From: Lachnospiraceae bacterium
GTDB taxonomy: Bacteria > Bacillota_A > Clostridia > Lachnospirales > Lachnospiraceae
DNA length: 6,142 nt
Reading direction: 5' to 3'
Assembly (NCBI GenBank): GCA_004556565.1
Contig: SFGN01000123.1
Span: 1 to 6,142 of the forward strand
Shown here piece after piece: positions 1 through 6,109 of the stretch. Below the pieces are notes generated by a model. It was not told the DNA's origin. It worked only from the letters and a program-made list of their open reading frames with translations, and did no database searches. Position numbers and translations under genes: made by a program. How positions within the stretch are numbered: the first letter of the stretch is position 1; each line of letters starts with the position of its first letter.

Positions 1-508
1 CTCACTGGTGCGTAAATCCCGCCCGGGCATTCTGGTTTTCTGCGCTATTTTGACATCGCTGATCGGGACTTTTTTATTGGTGACACACGGTAATCCGACG
101 TCATTATCGATCTCTCCTGCCGCGTTATTCTGGGGCATTGCCTCGGCATTTGCTGCTGCATTCTATACCACCTATCCCTCAATGCTGATTGCCCGCTATG
201 GCACGTTACCGGTCGTCGGCTGGAGTATGCTCATTGGCGGTCTGATCTTGCTTCCCTTTTATGCCGGACAAGGGACAAATTTTGTCGTTAACGGAAGTTT
301 GATTCTGGCGTTTTTTTATTTGGTGGTCATTGGTACGTCCCTGACATTTAGTCTGTACCTGAAAGGAGCACAATTAATTGGCGGTCCAAAAGCCTTGCTG
401 TTGCTGGGGATCACCTTCACATTGCCGGACTGGCTGGGAACGCTGCTGATTCTGTCATCGGTGATTTTGATTTCAATGGATTCCCGCCGCCGCGCCAGAG
501 CGGCATAG
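1..508 (+). CDS. yicL: YicL, DMT/EamA-family inner-membrane transporter, 3' part, with apparent internal deletion
   Basis: The reading frame is already open at the first bases (codons from position 2 read S-L-V-R-K-S-R-P-G), so the gene starts upstream of the window; the GTG at 8 is an internal Val, not a start. The remaining roughly 168 residues are a chain of hydrophobic helices with the second EamA repeat (ALFWGIASAFAAAFYTTYPS, then LVVIGTSLTFSLYLKGAQLI). The wording matches E. coli K-12 YicL as I remember it, so the identification is strong; the substrate is unknown. Two differences stand out. After IGGPKA (codon ending at 394) the sequence jumps directly to LLLLGITF. K-12 YicL has about 15 more residues there, including the A-E-P-L motif usual for this family. 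The C-terminus also ends early as RRRARAA and TAG. Losing most of a membrane helix probably makes the protein non-functional, although the frame stays open. Comparison is from memory. Confidence 0.8.
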   Translation, partial: SLVRKSRPGILVFCAILTSLIGTFLLVTHGNPTSLSISPAALFWGIASAFAAAFYTTYPSMLIARYGTLPVVGWSMLIGGLILLPFYAGQGTNFVVNGSLILAFFYLVVIGTSLTFSLYLKGAQLIGGPKALLLLGITFTLPDWLGTLLILSSVILISMDSRRRARAA

Positions 509-711
509 CGCCGATATACCCCCTGAATCTGGTATTTTCAGTCAGCCTACCGACTCTCGTTGTCGTTCGGCTGTGTAACCTGAGCAATTGCGGTGCAGGT
601 AAACCGGGGCTGTGATAAAAAATAGTATCGCAGGCAAAGATCCTTGTGGTCACCTTTGCCTGACTTCGGATTAACAATCCACCTCAGAATGGTATGGTCA
701 GGAAACGTCCA
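509..711. other. Intergenic region between yicL and the GH105 gene (convergent)
   Basis: This 203-bp stretch separates the 3' ends of two converging genes. I see no convincing gene in it. It holds one clear inverted repeat (631-662, listed separately) and a weaker one around 543-573 with CAGCC/GGCTG arms. It may contain residue of the original yicL downstream region and the left junction of the inserted block. I found no tRNA, direct repeat or integrase scar that would define such a junction. Confidence 0.5.
617..662 (-). terminator. Possible terminator of the GH105 gene (weak)
   Basis: Arms CAGGCAAAG (631-639) and CTTTGCCTG (654-662) form a perfect 9-bp stem with a 14-nt loop, about 50 nt past the GH105 stop codon on the - strand. 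Read on the - strand, the stem is followed by eight mixed bases and then six T (complement of 617-622). The gap before the T run is longer than in a classic intrinsic terminator, so the hairpin could instead protect the mRNA 3' end or end transcription only partly. Confidence 0.35.
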
Positions 712-1851
712 TTAAAAATATTTACGCAGATATTCTGTCAGACACAACACTGCCATTGCCTGACCGTAGGGCATGGATGTCAGCGGGATCTCGCGATAAA
801 AATCAAGATTTGCTCCCATCCCGGTACCGAAAGATGTCTGCAAAAGCTCCCCCTCCGGAGAAATATTTTTCACGATCCCGCGAATTGCCTTCTCGGCTAC
901 CTCGGCATACAGGGGGGCAACATAATGCTTGCGTACCGCCTTCAGGATGCCATAGGCAAAACCTGCGGTAGCCGATGATTCCAGATATGAATTTGGATCG
1001 TCCAGCAACGTATGCCATAACCCGCTCTCATCCTGGCATTTTGCCAGCGCCTCTATTTGCGTATGTAATACCTGAACAAGATACCGACGTACCGAGTTGT
1101 TTTCCGGCAAATTAAGCAATTCTAAAAAGTCAGGGATCACAATCGTCAGCCAGCTGTTACCACGAGCCCATCTGGCATTGGCAAAGTTATGGCATCCATC
1201 GTAACTCCAGCCATGAAACCACAGGCCCGTTGTTCTATCCTGTAAATTTTGCACGTGTAGCAGAAACTGATAAACAGCTTCTTCAACATATTCATTACGG
1301 TTCAGCAATTTCCCTATTTTCGCCAGCGGCAGGACGGTCATCATCAACGTGTCATCCCACATTTGCTGATCGTTCTCTTCCGCCAGGGTAATATGCTGCA
1401 TACCGTTATGGTTGGTACGCGGCATAGTATGCATAGCCCACTCAGCCCAACTATCAAGCCAGGGCAAATACTCCGGTCTGCCAGTGTCTTCGTAGCGATA
1501 AGCCAGGGTTAGAAATGGAGCCATAGTATTAACATTTTTGGTCGTGGCGCCTTCTGCAAAGCGATCTGAAAACCAGTTTTCAATGATATCGCACATTACA
1601 GAATCACCTGTTTGTTGATAATACTGATAAATACCGTATAAACCCACACCGTGGGTCCATTCCCAACCATCCCATCCTTTTGTATCAATCACCCGTCCAT
1701 CATCTAACCGCAGAAGAAATTGCCCCGCTTCATCTTTTATATTAACCAGATTGTTAGTTATTTTTCGGATCAGTGCCTGCAACTCATTCTGCGTAATTAA
1801 ACGCTCTGGTTGACGCAATAATGGACTATGTTTTACGGGCCAAACCTTCAT
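712..1851 (-). CDS. Glycoside hydrolase family 105 protein, unsaturated rhamnogalacturonyl/glycuronyl hydrolase (YteR/YesR-like)
   Basis: This 379-residue protein has the length of B. subtilis YteR (about 370) and no signal peptide, so it should act in the cytoplasm. GH105 enzymes hydrate the double bond of a 4,5-unsaturated uronic acid at the non-reducing end of short oligosaccharides. This releases an unstable product that becomes 5-keto-4-deoxyuronate. Visible family landmarks are WEWTHGVGLYGIYQYY (63-78), the Asp-containing MWDD (164-167) where the YteR catalytic Asp lies, GLWFHGW (209-215), ARWARGNSW (226-234), ESSATAGFAYGI (291-302) and PYGQAMAVL (361-369). Regular helix spacing fits the alpha6/alpha6 barrel. 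The ATG at 1851 has only a weak GAG-type ribosome site upstream, but no better start is seen. The gene is divergent from the TRAP operon and appears intact. Likely substrates are unsaturated galacturonyl-rhamnose or related disaccharides; a GH88-like glucuronyl specificity cannot be excluded. Confidence 0.88.
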   Translation of the reverse strand: MKVWPVKHSPLLRQPERLITQNELQALIRKITNNLVNIKDEAGQFLLRLDDGRVIDTKGWDGWEWTHGVGLYGIYQYYQQTGDSVMCDIIENWFSDRFAEGATTKNVNTMAPFLTLAYRYEDTGRPEYLPWLDSWAEWAMHTMPRTNHNGMQHITLAEENDQQMWDDTLMMTVLPLAKIGKLLNRNEYVEEAVYQFLLHVQNLQDRTTGLWFHGWSYDGCHNFANARWARGNSWLTIVIPDFLELLNLPENNSVRRYLVQVLHTQIEALAKCQDESGLWHTLLDDPNSYLESSATAGFAYGILKAVRKHYVAPLYAEVAEKAIRGIVKNISPEGELLQTSFGTGMGANLDFYREIPLTSMPYGQAMAVLCLTEYLRKYF

Positions 1852-1945
1852 ATTATTAATCTCAGTTATAAGTCGAATTAACGCGGATGTTGAGCCATCT
1901 CGTTACGTCATTACCAGGTCTGAAGATGGTTAGATTTACGCCCAA

Positions 1946-1980
1946 CAGATACGTTATGTATATATTTTCTGATGTATCTG
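1946..1980. promoter_or_regulatory. Inverted repeat, candidate operator in the GH105 promoter region
   Basis: CAGATAC (1946-1952) and GTATCTG (1974-1980) are perfect 7-bp inverted arms whose centres are 28 bp apart, close to a whole number of DNA turns. They surround an AT-rich stretch that could carry the - strand promoter of the GH105 gene: a -35-like TTCAGA (complement of 1977-1982) lies 16 bp from a -10-like TACATA (complement of 1955-1960). The promoter boxes are weak matches. The repeat is seen directly; the operator role is inference and no cognate regulator is in the window. Confidence 0.3.
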
Positions 1981-2572
1981 AATCATTTCATTCATAACAT
2001 AAATATTAATTTTCACTAAACACGAACATTTTAGTCACATAAAATTCAATATTACCTTTCCACAATAAAATACCCTGGCACGGATTACCTTATTATTATT
2101 GACACTTATCTTTGTAACATGGCAAAAAAACAAAAAACATCGTTTTATATCCCCGTAATCATTGAAGGTGTTTGATTCTCTCATGAGGGGAGCTCATACT
2201 ACTCAACATGAAAATCTTCATTAGCGCCGGCACCAGGCAGTCGTAGACCACCCTATTAGCGAACATCTGAATAAAAGTTAAAATCTGAAAATGGCGGCTC
2301 AGACACAATAAAAATCCCTTTACTAATCATATAGTTATCAGCAAATTTATTTTACCACACCCATGAAATCACCGCATTTGTTGCTCGTATATAAGACATT
2401 CAAGCCCTTTTTCTCGCTGGTGCTGGTTTGGTCATGAATCACTTTTAATTGAAAGCTTACTCATGTAGCCATGTGCCTACGATTAGGTGGGTGGGGCCAA
2501 AAATGTGAAATGTGACTTCCAAACCTTCTCATTAATGCCAGGGTTCATCAAAAGTGGCAAAATAAAAAAGGT

Positions 2573-2578
2573 TATAAT
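2573..2578 (+). promoter_or_regulatory. Candidate -10 box of the dctPQM operon
   Basis: A perfect TATAAT lies 51 bp before the dctP start codon, which would give a leader of roughly 45 nt. No acceptable -35 hexamer sits 16-18 bp upstream (that region reads CAAAAGTG), which would fit an activator-dependent promoter. The activator is not identifiable. Confidence 0.45.
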
Positions 2579-2629
2579 TCCACGGCTCAATTATATTCAT
2601 CTCAATTACTACACTTACAAGGAATTATC

Positions 2630-3612
2630 ATGGAACGATCTCTGTTTATACGCACAGTAATGCTAACTTTGCTTTTTACGGTTTCTTTCTTCTCCAGAGG
2701 CGAAACAACACTCCGACTGGCTTATGCCGAAAACAGTCAGCCAGTTAAAGATGCTCTGCACTTTTTCGGTCAACAAGTAGAAGAGAAAACCGGGGGTGAA
2801 ATAAAAGTTGCTTACTTTCCTGATGGTCAACTCGGTGGTGAGCGCGAACTGGTTGAACTAATACAAGCCAATGCAGTAGATATCACAAAAGTTTCATCAG
2901 GGCTGATGGAAAGTTTCTCTCCTCTGTACGGTATTTTTTCCTTACCGTATCTTTTTAGTAATGCCGATGAATATTATAAAGTAATGGATAACCCAAAAAT
3001 AATGGACCCAGTGTATCAGTCAACGGCAGCGCAAGGATTTATAGGTATCGGTTGGTATGATTCCGGCGCACGTAACTTTTATATGAGTAAATCACCAATC
3101 AAAAGTATTGAAGATTTACGCGGAAAAAAATCCGCGTCATGCAGAGCGACACGTCTATTCAGACACTTAAACTCCTGGGAGCATCTCCCATTGCAATGAG
3201 TCAAGCTGAAGTTTATACCTCCCTTCAGCAAGGTATTCTTGATGGAGCAGAAAATAACGAATTTGCTTTAACGATTGCCCGTCATGGTGAGGTTGCACGT
3301 TACTATACTTATGATATGCACACCCGTATTCCTGACGTTTTACTAATGAGCACTGCAACATTAGCAAAACTGACGCCTGAACAGCGTACCATTGTTAAAG
3401 ATGCCATCCGCGCTTCCATCGAATTTGAAAAAGCAGCATGGGATAAAGAAATTGAAAAAACAAAACAGGCAGCAGTAAAAGACTTTAACGTCGAGTTTTT
3501 CGAGATTGATAAAAAACCTTTCCAGGATGCGGTTCAGCCTATTTATGACAATCTTAAGAACAAACCTCAGCTTTATAAACTATATCAGCAGATACAATCA
3601 GCAAAACATTAA
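2630..3612 (+). pseudogene. dctP: TRAP transporter substrate-binding protein DctP, frameshifted
   Basis: DctP proteins are periplasmic receptors that capture an organic acid, usually through its carboxylate, and hand it to the DctQM permease. The ATG at 2630 has a good AAGGA site 6 nt upstream. Residues 1-24 form a signal peptide and LRLAYAE starts the mature fold. Family features include GEIKVAYFPDGQLGGERELVE (56-76), SLPYLFSNADEYYK (104-117) and GARNFYMSK (146-154). After GKK (codon 167, ending at 3130) the frame runs into 22 foreign residues and stops at 3197-3199. The rest continues in the -1 frame from 3130: IRVMQSD, then LLGASPIAMSQAEVYTSLQQGILDGAEN, ending at 3612. One more A in the A7 run 3124-3130 would give a normal 327-residue protein. 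The break falls just before the Arg (R169 when restored) that corresponds to the carboxylate-binding Arg of SiaP-type receptors. A sequencing error or recoding remains possible. Family relatives are YiaO and SiaP. Confidence 0.85.
3118..3137 (+). other. Frameshift site: A7 slippery run inside a 7-bp hairpin
   Basis: The arms ACGCGGA (3118-3124) and TCCGCGT (3131-3137) are perfectly complementary and leave six A as loop. In the upstream frame the codons are GGA AAA AAA, so 3124-3130 forms the heptamer A_AAA_AAA used by -1 ribosomal frameshifting. A -1 slip makes the next codon ATC (3130-3132) and exactly restores the family sequence K-K-I-R-V. The site is also a natural hotspot for single-A loss by polymerase slippage, which is the simpler explanation. 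Confidence 0.6.
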
Positions 3613-3624
3613 TCCAGGCCAGAA

Positions 3625-4146
3625 ATGATAATGAATACTTTCAGAAAAGGACTTGATTTACTTCTCGGCAGCGTTTGTTGTTTAATGCTGGCTATTATGG
3701 TCGGTATTGCTTGCTGGCAAGTTATTAGCCGTTACATCCTGGATGTACCTAGTACCCTTACAGAAGAAATGCTGCGATTCTCACTGGTATGGGTATCTAT
3801 GCTAGGAATGGCTTTCGTTGTTGGGAAAAAACAGCATATTAGTTTAACAATATTACTGGATAAAGCTCCCACAACATTACGCAGGTGGTGGGAGATTATT
3901 CTACAGATTATTTTTATTGCCTTTTCTGTTTGGGTATTAATTATCGGAGGCTTAAGGATATCGGTGGTTTCCGCATTACAGGTATCTCCTGCCCTAGGCA
4001 TTTCAATGTCCAAGATTTATTACGCACTCCCTGTTTCTGGAGTGCTAATTATTATCTATAGTTTGTTAAATATTATTGAGTCACTAAAAGATAAAAGTTC
4101 AACAACGGATGCTACTTTACATTCTTTAGAGAAATCACATGACTGA
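3625..4146 (+). CDS. dctQ: TRAP transporter small permease subunit DctQ
   Basis: The 173-residue protein has four predicted membrane helices (about 12-31, 50-68, 90-110 and 129-152), the standard DctQ plan. The family pattern is clear: WQVISRY (31-37), a Glu pair E47-E48 before the second helix, and GMAFVVGKKQHISL (61-74). DctQ associates with the large DctM subunit to form the membrane part of the sodium-coupled uptake system. It starts 12 nt after the dctP stop. The ATG at 3625 is preferred over the one at 3631 because AGG at 3616-3618 is better spaced from it. The end overlaps dctM by 8 nt, so the two are probably translated together. The gene looks intact. If DctP is really lost, this permease would lack its receptor unless another one substitutes. 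Confidence 0.92.
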   Translation: MIMNTFRKGLDLLLGSVCCLMLAIMVGIACWQVISRYILDVPSTLTEEMLRFSLVWVSMLGMAFVVGKKQHISLTILLDKAPTTLRRWWEIILQIIFIAFSVWVLIIGGLRISVVSALQVSPALGISMSKIYYALPVSGVLIIIYSLLNIIESLKDKSSTTDATLHSLEKSHD

Positions 4147-5446
4147 TCCTATCCTTGCTTCTTGCATATTAATTGCCGTTTTTGTTGTTTTACTCGCAAT
4201 GGGCTCACCAATCGGGATATGCATCGTTATTGCCTCTTTCAGTACAATGATGCTGGTATTACCTTTCGACGTCGCAATGTTTTCTACCGCACAAAAAATG
4301 TTCTCCAGCCTGGACAGTTTTGCTTTATTGGCGGTACCGTTTTTCGTTCTTTCTGGCGTGATTATGAATAGTGGTGGTATCGCTTCACGCCTGGTAAATT
4401 TTGCCAAGCTGTTTACGGGGAAATTACCCGGTTCTCTTTCCTACACGAATATTGTTGGCAATATGATGTTTGGCGCTATTTCCGGGTCCGCGATTGCCGC
4501 TTCAACTTCTATTGGTGGCGTTATGGTACCAATGAGTGCTCGTGAAGGTTACGATCGTAGTTTTGCTGCTGCGGTAAATATTGCCTCTGCACCAACAGGC
4601 ATGTTAATTCCGCCCACGACGGCTTTTATTCTTTATGCATTGGCCAGTGGTGGGACATCTATTGCTGCACTTTTCGCTGGAGGGTTAGTTGCCGGCTTAC
4701 TTTGGGGCATAGGATGTATGCTGGTAACGCTGATTGTAGCGAAACGGCACAACTATCGTGTTTTTTTTACCGTACAAAAAGGGATGGTGCTGAAGGTCTC
4801 GGTTGAAGCAATTCCAAGCCTGATGTTAATTGTTATTATTGTCGGTGGCATCGTGCAGGGAATTTTTACGGCTATTGAAGCCTCGGCCATTGCTGTTGTC
4901 TATACGCTGCTACTGACTGTGGTGTTTTATCGTACACTGAAACTAAAAGATCTTCCTTCTATTTTACTCCAGACAGTTGTGATGACTGGAGTGATTATGT
5001 TCCTTCTGGCAACGTCTTCAGCGATGTCTTTCTCTATGTCGATTACAAATATTCCGACAGCGTTAAGCAACATGATTTTAGGAATTTCTGCCAATAAATT
5101 AGTTATCCTGCTGGTAATCACCGTCTTTTTGCTTATTATCGGTGCATTTATGGATATTGGCCCAGCCATTCTTATATTTACGCCAATCCTGTTGCCAATT
5201 ATGATTAAACTAGGTGTTGATCCCATTCATTTTGGTATTATCATGATTTATAACCTGGCTATCGGTACGATTACTCCACCAGTAGGCAGTGGTTTATACG
5301 TCGGTGCCAGCGTCGGAAAGGTAAAGGTTGAAGAAGTAATCAAGCCGTTACTCCCCTTTTATGCCGTTATTATTGGTGTATTACTACTGATAACTTATAT
5401 ACCAGGAATGACGTTATTCCTGCCTCGCCTTCTCGGCGTTATGTAA
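4139..5446 (+). CDS. dctM: TRAP transporter large permease subunit DctM
   Basis: This 435-residue, very hydrophobic protein has the usual DctM length and the two-fold repeated transporter motifs. These are LLAVPFFVLSGVIMNSGGI (63-81), GNMMFGAISGSAIAASTSIG (107-126), PMSAREGYDRSFAAAVNIAS (131-150) and GMLIPPT (154-160), with the second-repeat counterparts GAFMDIGPA (335-343) and IGTITPPVGSG (375-385). DctM forms the translocation pathway and couples substrate entry to the sodium gradient. The ATG at 4139 lies inside the end of dctQ (ATGACTGA overlap), with an AGAGA-type site upstream, typical of translational coupling in TRAP operons. No frameshift or stop interrupts it. It is the last gene of the operon; the next gene converges from the other strand. 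Substrate specificity is set by DctP; context suggests an unsaturated uronic-acid oligosaccharide. Confidence 0.95.
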   Translation: MTDPILASCILIAVFVVLLAMGSPIGICIVIASFSTMMLVLPFDVAMFSTAQKMFSSLDSFALLAVPFFVLSGVIMNSGGIASRLVNFAKLFTGKLPGSLSYTNIVGNMMFGAISGSAIAASTSIGGVMVPMSAREGYDRSFAAAVNIASAPTGMLIPPTTAFILYALASGGTSIAALFAGGLVAGLLWGIGCMLVTLIVAKRHNYRVFFTVQKGMVLKVSVEAIPSLMLIVIIVGGIVQGIFTAIEASAIAVVYTLLLTVVFYRTLKLKDLPSILLQTVVMTGVIMFLLATSSAMSFSMSITNIPTALSNMILGISANKLVILLVITVFLLIIGAFMDIGPAILIFTPILLPIMIKLGVDPIHFGIIMIYNLAIGTITPPVGSGLYVGASVGKVKVEEVIKPLLPFYAVIIGVLLLITYIPGMTLFLPRLLGVM

Positions 5447-5482
5447 AGAAGCCCGCCCTCAATAGCTCTGTAAATAAATAAC

Positions 5483-5516
5483 AAAAAAAATCCGGTTGTT
5501 TATTATAACAACCGGA
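5483..5516 (-). terminator. Rho-independent terminator of the kdgM-like gene
   Basis: Arms TCCGGTTGTT (5491-5500) and AACAACCGGA (5507-5516) form a perfect 10-bp stem with a 6-nt loop. Read on the - strand it is followed at once by eight T (complement of 5483-5490), a textbook intrinsic terminator 81 nt past the kdgM-like stop. On the + strand no T run follows, although the stem may still slow transcripts leaving dctM. Confidence 0.88.
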
Positions 5517-5597
5517 AATAGGAATTCTTAAACAATATTCAAATTAACTTTTGGAAGATATAACAAAGGGAAGTGAAATAAATATTCAAATAGGTGC

Positions 5598-6044
5598 TTA
5601 GAAGGTATAACCTAAACCGACACGGAAGCGAGTCTGGCGCTCATCGCTGGTGCTATTAACTGAAACGTTACCAACTTCAACAAATGGAGTCCACTGCCCA
5701 ATAGCGTATGCAGTTCTGAAGTTATACTCATAATTATCTTTGCCGCCATCATATAGATTATATTTATCGGCTTTCTTATAAATACCTTCTATCGTCCAGT
5801 CAAAATTATTCCACTTATAGTCTACCCAAGCATCCATACGGTTAACAGTATCATCTTCACGGGCATCTGAAGAGCGCCGGACATATTCAAATCGATAGCG
5901 AGCGCCAACCCACCAACTTTCATTTAACGTCCATGTTGCTCGGAGGTAAGGTTTATAGTTTGAATAACCATTACCTGTTTCCAGCACAAATCCCGGCTGC
6001 CAGGCAACTTCTCCTGTTTTGAACTGATAGCTGACAGTATATTC
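5598..6044 (-). pseudogene. kdgM: KdgM-family oligogalacturonate-specific porin, C-terminal part, disrupted by IS3
   Basis: KdgM porins are 12-stranded, monomeric outer-membrane channels for acidic oligosaccharides (KdgM for oligogalacturonides, NanC for sialic acid). Here only the last 148 codons remain. The frame runs from the IS3 edge (E-Y-T-V-S-Y-Q-F-K at 6044-6018) through PGFVLETGNGYSNYKPYLRA to the family's typical ending TPFVEVGNVS, DERQTRFRVGLGYTF. The terminal Phe is the usual outer-membrane assembly signal. Alternating aromatic and polar residues fit beta strands. Compared with Dickeya KdgM (about 236 residues, from memory) some 85 N-terminal residues, including the signal peptide, are missing, and the frame hits a stop (6075-6077) inside IS3. 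The GTG at 5985 is an internal Val, not a plausible start. The N-terminal part may lie beyond IS3, outside the window. Without signal peptide and promoter the remnant cannot make a porin. Confidence 0.88.
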
Positions 6045-6083
6045 TGATCTTACCCAGCAATAGTGGACACGCGGCTAAGTGAG
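6045..6083 (+). repeat. IS3 left terminal inverted repeat (IRL)
   Basis: IS3 carries imperfect terminal repeats of about 39-40 bp beginning with TGAT. This segment starts TGATCTTACCCAGCAATAGT. The inner boundary is set from the known repeat length because the partner repeat is not in the window. Confidence 0.7.
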
Positions 6084-6109
6084 TAAACTCTCAGTCAGAG
6101 GTGACTCAC

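Larger units (their letters stand above)
1852..2629. promoter_or_regulatory. Long divergent intergenic region between GH105 and dctP
   Basis: These 778 bp separate two divergent genes and should hold both promoters. No coding frame with recognisable protein content is visible on either strand; only trivial mini-frames occur (for example a 12-codon one from ATG 2208). The stretch is AT-rich at both ends, with a more GC-balanced patch around 2180-2300. Candidate elements are the inverted repeat at 1946-1980 and the TATAAT at 2573-2578. ATGAG/CTCAT arms also flank a GGGAG core near 2183-2197. I found no good KdgR, ExuR/UxuR or CRP palindrome by eye. A lost regulator gene, an unannotated small RNA or simple regulatory spacer are all possible. 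Confidence 0.55.

Noticed and set aside
417..677. Minus-strand open frame across the yicL end and the following intergenic region
   Set aside because: It has no recognisable motifs, overlaps the yicL coding end and the inverted repeat, and has no plausible ribosome site.
694..1018. Small open frames overlapping the 3' end of the GH105 gene on both strands
   Set aside because: They lie in other frames of a well-supported GH105 gene and show no protein family features.
1976..1996. KdgR-like site around the TCATTTCAT sequence
   Set aside because: The match to the TGAAAC/GTTTCA palindrome is too poor on one side.
2099..2104. TTGACA as a -35 box for the TRAP operon
   Set aside because: No -10-like hexamer occurs 16-18 bp downstream, and it would imply a leader of about 500 nt.
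2208..2246. Mini-frame of 12 codons that could be a leader peptide
   Set aside because: The GAGGGGAG sequence is too far upstream for good initiation, there is no repeated amino acid or attenuator hairpin, and dctP is over 380 bp away.
2501..2526. CRP site suggested by two TGTGA motifs
   Set aside because: Neither TGTGA has a matching TCACA half at the required 6-bp spacing.
3139..3612. Separate gene starting at ATG 3139
   Set aside because: Its product is the C-terminal half of a DctP protein with no ribosome site of its own, and it joins the upstream half by a single-base shift, so both are one broken gene.
3732..4407. Minus-strand open frames opposite dctQ and dctM
   Set aside because: They mirror the hydrophobic codons of dctQ and dctM, which have clear family motifs on the + strand.
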